Source of the DNA: Pseudomonadota bacterium
Lineage (GTDB): Bacteria; Pseudomonadota; Gammaproteobacteria; Xanthomonadales; Ahniellaceae
Assembly: GCA_022843465.1 (NCBI GenBank)
Contig: JALHNO010000024.1
Coordinates: 1-64,000, forward strand
DNA: 64,000 nucleotides
Reading direction: 5' to 3'
In this document: piece by piece, positions 16,555 to 25,259 of the stretch
Position numbering within the stretch: the stretch's first letter is position 1
How the letters are laid out: each line of letters opens with the position of its first letter
Program-made: the position numbers and the translations under genes
Notes under the pieces: generated by a model
Told to the model about the DNA's origin: nothing
Seen by the model: only the letters and a program-made list of their open reading frames with translations
The model's database searches: none

Positions 16555-16950
16555 ATGCAAATCCACGTCAACCCGCTCAAACCCTTGGCTGCCTTATCCC
16601 TGTTCTTGCTGTTGGCAGCCGCGCCCCTGCAACAGGCGCAAGCCGAACTGGGCCAGGCCGTGATCACCGGAGGCGAAAGCAAGGGTGGAACGTTGCGCGA
16701 CGCGCGTGACGAAGATGGGCAACCTGCTGAAGACGCGCCGCAGAACCAAGACGGCGCCAGCGGCGACCCGACAGCCGAAAAGCCCGTCGAGGCCGAGCCC
16801 GAAGCAGCAAGCGATGAAGCCAGCGAACCCGCCGATGAAAGCGCCGATTCTGCAGACGACAGCGAAGATTCGGCCGAGGAAAGCGGGGATTCTGATGAAG
16901 AAGATGCGGACGAAGACGAAAGCGAAGATTCAGATGACGGAGACGAATAA
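16555..16950 (+). CDS. Small secreted, highly acidic protein of unknown function
   Basis: A 131-aa protein with a signal peptide (basic start, hydrophobic LAALSLFLLLAAAPL, cleavage after QAQA near residue 30). The mature part is short, LGQAVITGGESKGGTL, followed by about 80 residues that are almost all D, E, S, A and P. The charge pattern is typical of secreted Ca-binding or surface linker proteins, but no domain is recognised. It lies alone between the arms of inverted repeat R5, which suggests a mobile or recently inserted segment. It could be a low-complexity ORF, but the signal peptide supports a real gene. Confidence 0.55.
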   Translation: MQIHVNPLKPLAALSLFLLLAAAPLQQAQAELGQAVITGGESKGGTLRDARDEDGQPAEDAPQNQDGASGDPTAEKPVEAEPEAASDEASEPADESADSADDSEDSAEESGDSDEEDADEDESEDSDDGDE

Positions 16951-17046
16951 AAACCGGGGTCAGTGTACTAATACTATGGACCGCGCTTGGCCGGAAGCGG
17001 CCACTCAGTTGGTGTCAGCAATCACTTCTTGGCATCACATTGGCGA

Positions 17047-17190
17047 TCCATGTGCGCTGGCGCGGTAGCTGTTGCTGTGGCTTCTGCGCGCCTGGAGCGC
17101 GCTTCCGTTGCTTTACCGGGGCCCCTCTGCGGCGGTGATCGGTGGTCGCGGAAAGCCCGCAGGGAGGCCGACAGGAGGTCGGCCTGTCTA
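17047..17190 (-). repeat. Repeat R5, right arm (inverted)
   Basis: Reverse complement of the 16072-16220 arm over about 125 nt. It is followed by R1 (17275-17408). No gene lies between 16951 and 17578. Confidence 0.75.
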
Positions 17191-17274
17191 CGCTTGTACA
17201 AGGACGTACAATCGTAGACCAGCGGCCGCCGAGCACGAACCCGAAAGGCAGGATGCCTGAAGGGCGTCGCTGTG

Positions 17275-17408
17275 GGGTGGCGTTCTCCGTTGGTGACTTT
17301 CTCTGGCGCCATTACCAGAGAAAGTTACTCGCGCGAGAGCGCGAGACATCTTTGTCGTGCCGAAGACACGATGCGCCCGAAGGGTGCGGGCTTTTGATCT
17401 TCGTGACG
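17275..17408 (-). repeat. Repeat R1, inverted copy with 11-bp hairpin
   Basis: Reverse-complement copy of the R1 repeat seen at 14455-14544 and 15082-15183. It contains ACTTTCTCTGG (17296-17306) and CCAGAGAAAGT (17315-17325), an 11-bp perfect stem. Confidence 0.6.
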
Positions 17409-17578
17409 AAGGACGAGCCAACTCCCGCAAGTCCCGGACGAAGTCCCGGACACCCATCGAATGCGCATGGCCGGATCAGCCCACGCCCTGATTGGTTTGC
17501 GAAATGATGGGTGTCCCCGAATTCTCCCGGGTGGCTCCTTCCTTGAATAGTCGGCGTCTGGGCTGGTACTGCTGACCG

Positions 17579-18298
17579 CTACTGCTCGGCCAACCACGCG
17601 CGATAGCGCGCGTCGTCTTTGAGGTCGTGGAAATCGGCGAAATCCGGTAGCTCCTTCAGTACCTGATTGACAATTTTCCATGCGTCTTCATCGCGCTTGA
17701 GCGCGAGCAGGATGCGGACCTCGGTGTCGTGTGCCCAGTATTGCGATGGGTTGTTGACTCGGTCAGTGGCTTTCCTGGCCAGAGTCAGTGCTTCCTCGAG
17801 CGGCGCCTCGTCGCCCTTTGCGTCTTCGTACAGGTACCAGGCCAGGCCGCCGGCGGCAGTAACGTAGGCATCGAGATAGAACTGGCCTTCGTCTGTGAAC
17901 ACCCATTGGCCGACCCGGCCGCTTGCATCGAGCACTTCGATCAGTCTCCGGGCCACGCGGACATAGTCCTCGCGTGTTCCGGGGCCGAAAGTAGACGAGC
18001 CAGGCCCGTCATAGCAATTCTTCAGCAGCAAATACAACGCATAGGCATGGTCGTACACTGCAATGGGCTTGCCATGAGCAACGAGATCGAGTGCCTCGAC
18101 GGTGATCGGGCGCGACTTCTCTGGCTCGTCATAGCTCATCGCAGCACTTTGCTGGATTAGTTTGCGAAGCTCCGCATCCGTTTCTTCGGCGTATTGAATT
18201 TTAGCGAAAACGGTTTCTGGCAGGGAATGGGTCGGCGCTGCAACCACGGACGTCGCCTGCATCCAGGTCAGCGTGAGCAGGAAGGCAAGTTTACGCAT
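17579..18298 (-). CDS. Exported protein, possibly TPR-like, unknown function
   Basis: A 239-aa protein whose start (18298) opens into a signal peptide (MRKLAFLLTLTWMQATSVVAA, cleavage about 21). GAGGAT lies about 10 nt upstream. The mature protein is mostly helical with repeated aromatic and alanine positions (YALYLLLKNCYDG, YVRVARRLIEVLDASG, EALTLARKATDRV, EDAWKIVNQVLKELPDF), consistent with TPR-like repeats but not diagnostic. No enzyme motif. Likely periplasmic. Confidence 0.6.
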   Translation of the reverse strand: MRKLAFLLTLTWMQATSVVAAPTHSLPETVFAKIQYAEETDAELRKLIQQSAAMSYDEPEKSRPITVEALDLVAHGKPIAVYDHAYALYLLLKNCYDGPGSSTFGPGTREDYVRVARRLIEVLDASGRVGQWVFTDEGQFYLDAYVTAAGGLAWYLYEDAKGDEAPLEEALTLARKATDRVNNPSQYWAHDTEVRILLALKRDEDAWKIVNQVLKELPDFADFHDLKDDARYRAWLAEQ

Positions 18299-18596
18299 TG
18301 CAGCATCCTCATGGTGTGGACTTCTTGTCGGTTTATGCTTCCGGGACGGTGTCAACTTGAAGCTTGGTGACGGCCGTCCCTGACTCAAGGAACGAGAAGT
18401 CGCGCGCTACCTGGACATGCGGCCGGCGTCGCGAACGACTGGAACAGCGGGTTGCGGATGGCACTGCTGGTGACGTTTGCGCCACTGCATTCGGTATTGG
18501 GCAATGGCAAGCACGCTCATTCGCCCTCGGCGGTCTCGCCTACGCGGGAGAAGGATTCAGGTGACTGCGCTCCATGCCAGGCGGAGACAACAACGA
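18299..18596. other. Intergenic gap with a partial R2-like word
   Basis: Between the three-gene SPFH operon and the exported protein. GCGGGAGAAGGATT at about 18545 resembles half of repeat R2. Nothing else is recognised. Confidence 0.3.
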
Positions 18597-18869
18597 CTAC
18601 GTATCGCCTGGCTTTGGATTGTCCCGAACCCGCTGTACGCGCGTGCGATAGGCATGCACATTGTCGCCACCGATGCGGGTCTCGCGGGTGCCTTTCACGT
18701 CGCCGATCTTGGTGTCCGAGCCGGTCACCGGCTTGGCCTCGACCGCGGTTTCGTGTTCGAAGCCATGCGACTTGTCGGTGTTGCGGTAGTACCGGTACAG
18801 CATCCAGTACAGCCCGGTTGCACTCGCCGGTCCGGCCAGCAGCAGCCATAGTCCACTGTCTTCGCTCAT
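18597..18869 (-). CDS. Small membrane protein of the SPFH / zinc-ribbon operon
   Basis: A 90-aa protein with one N-terminal transmembrane helix (about 7-27, LWLLLAGPASATGLYWMLY) followed by a charged, soluble tail (YRNTDKSHGFEHETAVEAKPV, split for reading; DTKIGDVKGTRETRIGGDNV). The ATG overlaps the zinc-ribbon stop by 4 nt, which sets the start and makes cotranslation likely. Function unknown; it should sit at the inner membrane with its partners. A longer in-frame ORF back to 19052 is a shadow of the neighbouring gene. Confidence 0.7.
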   Translation of the reverse strand: MSEDSGLWLLLAGPASATGLYWMLYRYYRNTDKSHGFEHETAVEAKPVTGSDTKIGDVKGTRETRIGGDNVHAYRTRVQRVRDNPKPGDT

Positions 18870-20173
18870 GCCGTGCTCCCCAGAATCCACAGTGCAATCG
18901 CTTCCACAAACGTGCCGACACCAAGTGCGGCCATCAGCAGTTTCCATTGCTGCACCGGCACGCTGCCCATGGTCTCGCCGGTGCGGCCATTCACTGCGAT
19001 GTAGTGCAGCAGGCCGCCCTTGCTGCCCGGCTGATGATACGAATACAGCCACACCGGCAAGTACATCGACACCCAGCGCGTGCCGTGCACATCGAGGCGC
19101 TCGCGCTCCCAGCGTACGCCGCGGTCATAGCGGCTTACCGAGGACTCGACCTGGGCGCGCGCGATCGACAGCAACTGGTCTTCCAGGCGCGGCCGCAGAT
19201 GCTCGACGTCGCGGTCGCGCTTCTCCGAAGTGACCCCGTTCAGGTACGAAGCATTCCACTTCACCGCGTTCTTGGTATCGAACGGCAGGATGGTATTGAT
19301 GATGTTGTTGGTGTTCGCGCGCGTGTCCAGATTGCCGCGTTCACCGGAGGACTCCAGCGGCAGATCGTCGACGGTAAAATCGACATGGCGTGCCACGCTG
19401 TAGACATCGGCGTCATAGTAAGTCTTCTGCTTGTCGCCGCTGCCACGGGTATAACGGGCCGTCTCGATCTCGCCCTGGCCGGCGACATCGACGCTGGCCT
19501 TGCCATCGATGATCATGTACGGCAGATACACCGCAATCACGTTCTCGGGGGTGAACTCTTCCTTGAACGCCTTCAGCGCAAACAGGCGCCGCTTGTCGAC
19601 GAACTGACGGATGCGCGCCACCGCGTCGGCCTTCTTGATATGGAAGGGCAGCACCGCATCGGGCACCGCTCCATTGGCCACCTGCTCGTTGACGCCGAAC
19701 ACATGCCGGCACCAATGACAGCGCGCCGTCATCTGGCTTTCGGTATTCACCGTCACCTCGGCGCCGCAGCCGCCGCATTTGAAACTCATCAGATGGGCGG
19801 CATCGGCCTGAATGTCCCCGGCACCGGAAGCGACGATGGTCCCGCTGAGTTCGTCGAGCCCGACGCCCAGGCCGAACTCCTCCTCGACGCGGGCGCCCAG
19901 CCATTCGTTGCGACAGTAGACACAGACCAGCAGATCGCTGCCGAGCTTGTGGCGGATATCGGTGGCACCGCATTTCGGGCAACGGTTGGCGCCGTCCTTC
20001 AGTTCCGCCGCGGCGGTGTCGATGGCGACCGGATCGGGCGCCAGCAATTCATCGCGGATGGGCTTGGGCAGGGACTCCGGGTCAATTGGAAAACTGCCCG
20101 GTGATGGCGGCACGTCCTGCGGCGACCCGGGGCCGGTGTACGGCAGCTGTGGTGGCTTACTGGCGTTCGACAT
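18866..20173 (-). CDS. TFIIB-type zinc-ribbon membrane protein
   Basis: A 435-aa protein. Two zinc ribbons lie at the N-terminus: CPKCG..(about 22 residues)..CVYC near 65-92, and CGGCG..CHWC near 133-157. They are followed by an unknown alpha/beta part (PFHIKKADAVARIRQFVDKR, YLPYMIIDGKASVDVAGQG), then WVSMYLPVWLYSYHQPG and a C-terminal TM helix (LLMAALGVGTFVEAIALWIL). Genes of this type are regularly found beside SPFH proteins. It lies 20 nt after the SPFH stop and overlaps the small membrane gene. The function is unknown; the zinc ribbons suggest a protein or nucleic-acid contact role. Confidence 0.8.
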   Translation of the reverse strand: MSNASKPPQLPYTGPGSPQDVPPSPGSFPIDPESLPKPIRDELLAPDPVAIDTAAAELKDGANRCPKCGATDIRHKLGSDLLVCVYCRNEWLGARVEEEFGLGVGLDELSGTIVASGAGDIQADAAHLMSFKCGGCGAEVTVNTESQMTARCHWCRHVFGVNEQVANGAVPDAVLPFHIKKADAVARIRQFVDKRRLFALKAFKEEFTPENVIAVYLPYMIIDGKASVDVAGQGEIETARYTRGSGDKQKTYYDADVYSVARHVDFTVDDLPLESSGERGNLDTRANTNNIINTILPFDTKNAVKWNASYLNGVTSEKRDRDVEHLRPRLEDQLLSIARAQVESSVSRYDRGVRWERERLDVHGTRWVSMYLPVWLYSYHQPGSKGGLLHYIAVNGRTGETMGSVPVQQWKLLMAALGVGTFVEAIALWILGSTA

Positions 20174-20193
20174 GATGGTTCCGTAGTCGGCGG

Positions 20194-21345
20194 TTACAGA
20201 CCGAGGGCCTTGGCCTTGGCCGCGTCGTAGTCGGCCTGGGAAATCAGGCCGAGATCGAGCATTTCCTTGGCCTTCTTCAGTTTCGCGATCGGATCATCGG
20301 CCGCTGCTGCTGGCGGCGCCACCGGCTGCTGCAAGCTGCCAATGCCGCCCATCATGCCCGAGGCCATGCCCAGGCCCATGATGCCGGCGGCACCGGTGTT
20401 CTCGCCGGCCGACTGCATGCCCTGGGCAATGCTGGCCTGCAGATTGGAATTGCCGCGCGCGCCTGCCAGCGCATCGGCGCGCTGCACGGTTTTCAGCAAT
20501 TCCCTGGTGTTGGCATCGTATTCGATCGAGACGATGGCGGTCTTGGCGATCACCAGGCCGCGATCGGATTTCCACTGATAGGCATTCTCCACCGCTGCCG
20601 ACAGGCTCTTGGCAAACCCGACCGAATCCTGCTGCAGCTTGGTGATGCGATTTCCCTTGCCTGGATCGTTGGTGTAAAGGCTGAAGGCCGGCGCCAGCGA
20701 GCCCACCACTTCGTTGAACAACTGGCTGGCAGCGGCATTGTCCATATCGGTGAAATCGAACACTTCGCCGACTTGCAGATAGCGCGCCGGCACGAAGTTC
20801 TTCACGAACAGGATCGGATCGACGATCTTCAGCGTGTACGAGCCGCGCGTCACCGCGCCGACCTGGGTACCGAGGAAACCATCGTCCCAATAAATTTCGG
20901 ATTGCGTACCGAAACGGTTGTCCGCCAGTTCCTTCAGCGAGACAAAGAACGCTGCCTGCTGCGAACCCGGCTGGCCGCCAAACTTGAAGCGCTCCCAGCT
21001 CTGCTTGACCAGTGCATCGACGATGCCATCGCCGGAGAAGATCGATTTGGAGTTCAGATCGTCCGAGCGCCATTCATAACCACCCGGCTCCGCGGCAAAT
21101 CCGGTAATCGCGCCATCCTGGAACAGCAGCAGACCATAACCTTCCGGCACCACGATCTTCGAACCATTGGTGATGATGTTCGACGAGCCCCTGGTATTCG
21201 ATCCGCGGCCCGCGTTCGTGCCACGCGGCACCGCCGCAAACAACGCCGCCGTCGCCGGCAAGCCATCCGGAACCGTGTAGAAGTCCTTCCACTGGTCCGC
21301 CAGCGCACCCCCAATCGAACCCGTCACCGCCTGTATGAGACCCAT
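20194..21345 (-). CDS. SPFH-domain protein with C-terminal SHOCT domain
   Basis: A 383-aa protein. Residues about 60-270 form an SPFH/band-7-like core (GSKIVVPEGYGLLLFQDGAI, GAVTRGSYTLKIVDPILFVK, RGLVIAKTAIVSIEYDANTR). A Gly/Met-rich linker (GMASGMMGGIG) follows, then a SHOCT domain (about 350-383: DPIAKLKKAKEMLDLGLISQ). The family is often annotated as a virion core-like protein and is thought to assemble on membranes. The start at 21345 has GGAG upstream and fits the usual N-terminus. It heads the operon with the zinc-ribbon and small membrane proteins. Confidence 0.85.
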   Translation of the reverse strand: MGLIQAVTGSIGGALADQWKDFYTVPDGLPATAALFAAVPRGTNAGRGSNTRGSSNIITNGSKIVVPEGYGLLLFQDGAITGFAAEPGGYEWRSDDLNSKSIFSGDGIVDALVKQSWERFKFGGQPGSQQAAFFVSLKELADNRFGTQSEIYWDDGFLGTQVGAVTRGSYTLKIVDPILFVKNFVPARYLQVGEVFDFTDMDNAAASQLFNEVVGSLAPAFSLYTNDPGKGNRITKLQQDSVGFAKSLSAAVENAYQWKSDRGLVIAKTAIVSIEYDANTRELLKTVQRADALAGARGNSNLQASIAQGMQSAGENTGAAGIMGLGMASGMMGGIGSLQQPVAPPAAAADDPIAKLKKAKEMLDLGLISQADYDAAKAKALGL

Positions 21346-21532
21346 AGCATCACTCCGTGATTCGCGCCCGGGCACCGTGCCCGGCATGCCGGTCAACTAT
21401 ACATTCCTGCAAAGCGGTGGGGATCAAAATCGGGATGAGGTGATGCGCCTCGGACGAGCAGCCGTTGTCGGCGCAGGGCGACCACGCCGCAGACCGAGCG
21501 CTGCCTGGCAACGGTGCCCGCTGCGCAGCCGC

Positions 21533-21538
21533 TACACT
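21533..21538 (+). promoter_or_regulatory. Possible -10 (TACACT) for the 7TM-DISM diguanylate cyclase
   Basis: GCCGCTACACTCTGCG here resembles GCCGCTACACTTTGCG at 7925-7940. The TACACT word is a plausible sigma-70 -10. It lies 40 nt before the chosen ATG. No convincing -35 was found. Confidence 0.3.
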
Positions 21539-21578
21539 CTGCGACTCAGACGGAACAGCGACGGGGGCTGATATCCAG

Positions 21579-23411
21579 ATGAGGTTCATACGAAATGGCG
21601 GCCGCACGCCGATGACGCCGGCCACCTGGGCGCAGCGGCTGGGGCTGTGGTACTTGCTGTCGCTGCTGCTCGCGGCGCAGGCGGTTGCCGCGCCGCTGCT
21701 GCTGGACGACGCCGCGCGCAGGCACGACGCCTGGCCGCATGTGCGTGTGCTCAGCGATCCCGCTCGAAATATCGACGCGGCCGAGGCCCTGCGACGGCTG
21801 GCGGAATTCTCGCCACCGGCTTCGCCGCATGCCGGCATGGGATTTCGCGACGAAGCGCTGTGGTTTCATGTCCCCTTGGCGGTCGCAGCCGATTCTGACG
21901 GCCGCTGGGTTCTGGAAATCGACTACGCGCTGTTGAACCGGATCGAGGTGTTCATCGCCCGTGCCGGCCGTGCCGAGAAAATTGCCACGATGGGCAGCCT
22001 GATGCCGTTCCGGGATCGCCCGCTGGGTTCACGCACACCGGCGGTCATCGTTGATTTTCAGCCAGGCCTGGCCGCAGACGTGTTGTTCCACGTCGATACC
22101 CGCAGCTCGGTGATCGTGCCGGTGAAGTTCCTGAAGCCGGCCGAATTCCACGCGCTTGCCAATCACGAGTTTCTGCTGCAGGGCATCCTGATTGCCATCG
22201 GCCTGTGCCTGCTGGTCTTCAGCGTGCAGCAGTGGATCAGTCTGCGCGACGCGGTGTACGCCAAGTATGCGGCGGTCATAGTCTGCCATCTGTTGTTCAG
22301 CATGCATCTGTTCGGTCTCGGCGCCATCTACCTGTGGACCGATCAGGCGTGGATCGAAGTGCACATGGCGGGGCTGTCCCTGCTGATGGTCTCCGCCACG
22401 CTGGCGCTATTCGTCGAAGCGGTGCTCGCGGATGATCTGCATCCGCGCGCACGCCTGGCACTGAAGGCGCTGGCTGCTGCACTGGCCTTGTTTGCGCTGC
22501 TGTTCGCGCTGGATCTGATGAACAACCGCTGGTTGGGCGTCGTCTCGGCAGTGTTTGGCCTGATGCCTGCCTTGATCGGCCTGCGCGGTGCGCTCGCACG
22601 GGTACGCCGTGGCGACAGCGTCGGTACCTATTTCATCGTGGCCTGGACGGGCTATTTCCTGACCGGAGTGGTTCTGTCGCTGACCATCAACGGTCACATC
22701 GGTGTCAATTTCTGGACCCTGCATGCGCTGCAATTTGGCGCCACCTTCGACATGCTGCTGTTCATGCGCATCGTCATCCTGCGCACCGCGGCCGAGCATC
22801 GCGTAGCGCAACACGCGAAGCACGAGCGCGACATCATGAAGTCGCTCGCGCATTCCGATTCGCTGACGGCGCTTAAGAACCGGCGCGGATTGAACGAGGC
22901 GCTCGCCGCCCTGGTGCCGCAGGCGAGCCCGGAGCGACTGCTGGCGCTCTACATGCTGGATCTGGACGGTTTCAAGCCAGTCAACGACCAGTACGGGCAT
23001 GATGTCGGCGACGAGTTGCTGGTAGCCATCGGCAGCCGGCTCACCGCCACCGTAGGGCCGCAGGACATCGTGGCACGCGTCGGCGGCGACGAGTTCGTGA
23101 TCGTGGCCAGCAACCTGCCCAGCGCGGCAGAAGCCACCGCGCTCGGCTCCCGATTACTCGCGGCGTTCCGGGCGCCTTTCAGACAGGGCGTGCTCGACTG
23201 CCAGGTCGGCGTGACGATTGGCTATGTACTGGTGCCGCTGGACGGCAGCCACATCGCCAGTCTGCTGAAGGCGGCGGATGCCGCGATGTATGCCGGCAAG
23301 CAACTGGGCAAGGGGGTGATGGTGCGCGGCGACCCCCAGCCAGCGGACGCCGGGCAGGACGCAGGAATCGCAGCGCATTTGCAGCAGGCCGTTCCGCCCG
23401 CCCCGCGCTGA
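21579..23411 (+). CDS. 7TM-DISM diguanylate cyclase (GGDEF)
   Basis: A 610-aa protein with a signal/TM start and an extracellular 7TMR-DISMED2-like domain (about 50-190, WFHVPLAVAADSDGRWVLEI). It continues with seven hydrophobic helices (about 195-400, starting LLQGILIAIGLCLLVFSV) and a cytoplasmic GGDEF domain (about 430-590). The active-site GGDEF is intact (V-G-G-D-E-F near 502) with LDLDGFKPVNDQYGHDVGDE before it. The I-site RxxD is GPQD, so feedback inhibition by c-di-GMP is unlikely. It should couple an external ligand to c-di-GMP synthesis. The start at 21579 is preceded by GGGGG; Met12 (21612) is an alternative. Confidence 0.88.
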   Translation: MRFIRNGGRTPMTPATWAQRLGLWYLLSLLLAAQAVAAPLLLDDAARRHDAWPHVRVLSDPARNIDAAEALRRLAEFSPPASPHAGMGFRDEALWFHVPLAVAADSDGRWVLEIDYALLNRIEVFIARAGRAEKIATMGSLMPFRDRPLGSRTPAVIVDFQPGLAADVLFHVDTRSSVIVPVKFLKPAEFHALANHEFLLQGILIAIGLCLLVFSVQQWISLRDAVYAKYAAVIVCHLLFSMHLFGLGAIYLWTDQAWIEVHMAGLSLLMVSATLALFVEAVLADDLHPRARLALKALAAALALFALLFALDLMNNRWLGVVSAVFGLMPALIGLRGALARVRRGDSVGTYFIVAWTGYFLTGVVLSLTINGHIGVNFWTLHALQFGATFDMLLFMRIVILRTAAEHRVAQHAKHERDIMKSLAHSDSLTALKNRRGLNEALAALVPQASPERLLALYMLDLDGFKPVNDQYGHDVGDELLVAIGSRLTATVGPQDIVARVGGDEFVIVASNLPSAAEATALGSRLLAAFRAPFRQGVLDCQVGVTIGYVLVPLDGSHIASLLKAADAAMYAGKQLGKGVMVRGDPQPADAGQDAGIAAHLQQAVPPAPR

Positions 23412-23461
23412 CCCGGGAGACAAGGATTGCCTGAGCCCGATGCAGGGTTCATCATGGCGCC

Positions 23462-24223
23462 ATGAAATCCTCCGTCCGATGCTCTGGCATTGCCGCACTG
23501 ATCCTGTCCGCGCTGGTCACCGCGCCGGCCGTGCAGGCCCAGCAATTCATTGCCACGGTGGCAGCGGCTTGTGGCAGTCCGGCCGTGGGCGGCCAGTTGA
23601 CGGTACCGGCTTCAGCGGCAGTGACGGTGGGCGATACCATCGTGGTGGCGGTGGCCAGCAGTTCGGACGCGGTGACCGAGCTTCGGCTCAGTGACAGCCG
23701 CGGCAATGTCTATCGACCGTTTGGCGCCGAGCGCGCCGATGTTCGCCGCTTTGCCGCCGTCAATTTCGTCGCGCCAGCGGCGACTGCCCTTGCCACCAGC
23801 GACAGCTTCACCTTGCAGGTCGGGCATCCGGCACCAGCGCAGGAAGTCTGTTTCCGTGTCGCGATCTTCCGCGGCGTGGTCAGCAGCAGCGGCGCGCTCG
23901 ACACCTTCGGCGGGAGTGAAGACTCCGGCACTGCGCTCAGCGTCAGCGCGCCCGCCGGGCACTTTGCCGGCATGCTGAATTTTGCCAGCTTCGCCTATGC
24001 CGGCGATGCCGGCACGCTCAGCACCAGCGGCAGCAATGTCGCCCTGCCGCGCATCTGCAGTGCGGGCAACGCGCTCTGTCTGGTCGCCGCCTATGCCGTC
24101 GGCGCCGCCGCAGGTACGCAGACGGTCGCGGTGAGCAGCAGCAATGCGGTGCCCTGGGCGGGCAGTGTGTCCAGCCTGTATGCGTTGGCCAATCTGGACG
24201 TCTTCAAGAACGGCTTCGAATAA
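23462..24223 (+). CDS. Exported protein of unknown function with C-terminal NGFE motif
   Basis: A 253-aa protein with a signal peptide (cleavage near AVQA-QQF, residue 26). The rest is beta-rich, with many A, S, V and G (TVGDTIVVAVASSS, SVSAPAGHFAGMLNFAS) and two Cys pairs. The last residues are VFKNGFE, the motif shared with three other exported proteins in this window. No enzyme motif. Probably a secreted or surface beta-sandwich protein. Confidence 0.7.
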   Translation: MKSSVRCSGIAALILSALVTAPAVQAQQFIATVAAACGSPAVGGQLTVPASAAVTVGDTIVVAVASSSDAVTELRLSDSRGNVYRPFGAERADVRRFAAVNFVAPAATALATSDSFTLQVGHPAPAQEVCFRVAIFRGVVSSSGALDTFGGSEDSGTALSVSAPAGHFAGMLNFASFAYAGDAGTLSTSGSNVALPRICSAGNALCLVAAYAVGAAAGTQTVAVSSSNAVPWAGSVSSLYALANLDVFKNGFE

Positions 24224-24226
24224 GGC

Positions 24227-25186
24227 TCACTGCTGGCTGACCGTACTGGTCGGGCTGCCATTGGCGACATTGCCGGCGATCACATTGCTGCCGTAGGAAA
24301 TGATCTGGCCGCCGGCCGCGGTCAACAGGCCCTGGGCATTGCCGCTGATGACACTGCGATGCAGCCGCACGGCGGCGCCGGCGCCGGTGGCGAAGATGCC
24401 ATTGACCGAGTTCTCGACCAGGCTGGAATTGTCGACCAGCACCTGGGCGGCGCCGGAACTGCCATCGAGCTGCAAGGCACTGCCGGTAACGCCAGAAATC
24501 ACGCTGTCACGCAGCACAACACGGACATCACCGACCGCATTGATGCCGAACTGATTGAGGCCATGCAGGCGCACCCGATCGAAATGCGCGCGCACCGAGC
24601 CGCCAGCACCGGGCACCAGGGCGATGCCGGCATCGCTGGCGCTGACCGAGCCACCTGCGATCGTGTTCTCGATGACGGTGTCCCGCACGGAAAGCTTCAG
24701 CGCCGAGGTATTGGCCACTTCAATCGCGCTCTCGCCAAAACTCTGGATATCGCAGTTCTCGATGCGTACGGCGCCGGCCTGCAGGATGCGCACGCCATTG
24801 AGCCCGGTGATGCCGGAGATCCCGCCCGAGCCATTGATCGCCAGACCACGCAATACAACGGTATCGCCGACTCCGGCATTGATGATGATGCCATTGGTTG
24901 CGCTGGCCAGCACCCCGGCGAAGCTTTCATCGGCCTGCAGCGTGATCGACTTGGTGACGGTGACCGCGCCGACCGCGGCCGGGTCCAGCACATTGATGAT
25001 GCCATTGGCCGAGGTCTTGCTGATGGCGCCGGCGAAGGTCCGGCACGGCGCGGTGCGACTGCAGGGATTGGCATCATCGCCGACCCCGGACACCCAGGTG
25101 CGTGTCGCCTGGGCATGGCCGATCAGGGGCAGGGCGAGCAGGGCGATCAGCAGGATCAGGGCTTGGGACAGGTGGCGATGGCGCAT
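24227..25186 (-). CDS. Exported right-handed beta-helix repeat protein
   Basis: A 319-aa protein with a signal peptide (MRHRHLSQALILLIALLALP, cleavage near AQA at residue 27). It opens with TWVSGVGDDANPCSRTAPCR, a common start of this family. It then has repeated short beta turns (GVRILQAGAVRIENCDIQSF, AIEVANTSALKLSVRDTVIE, HRSVISGNAQGLL), as in pectate-lyase-like parallel beta-helices. No catalytic residues can be pointed to, so it may bind rather than cut polysaccharide. It converges with the NGFE protein, with stops 3 nt apart. Confidence 0.75.
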   Translation of the reverse strand: MRHRHLSQALILLIALLALPLIGHAQATRTWVSGVGDDANPCSRTAPCRTFAGAISKTSANGIINVLDPAAVGAVTVTKSITLQADESFAGVLASATNGIIINAGVGDTVVLRGLAINGSGGISGITGLNGVRILQAGAVRIENCDIQSFGESAIEVANTSALKLSVRDTVIENTIAGGSVSASDAGIALVPGAGGSVRAHFDRVRLHGLNQFGINAVGDVRVVLRDSVISGVTGSALQLDGSSGAAQVLVDNSSLVENSVNGIFATGAGAAVRLHRSVISGNAQGLLTAAGGQIISYGSNVIAGNVANGSPTSTVSQQ

Positions 25187-25259
25187 GGCGGACTCCCGGG
25201 CTAGGCGCGAAGCGTACTACTGGCCCCGCGGCGGCCCAAGTGTCGGCGCCGTCGCGGCA

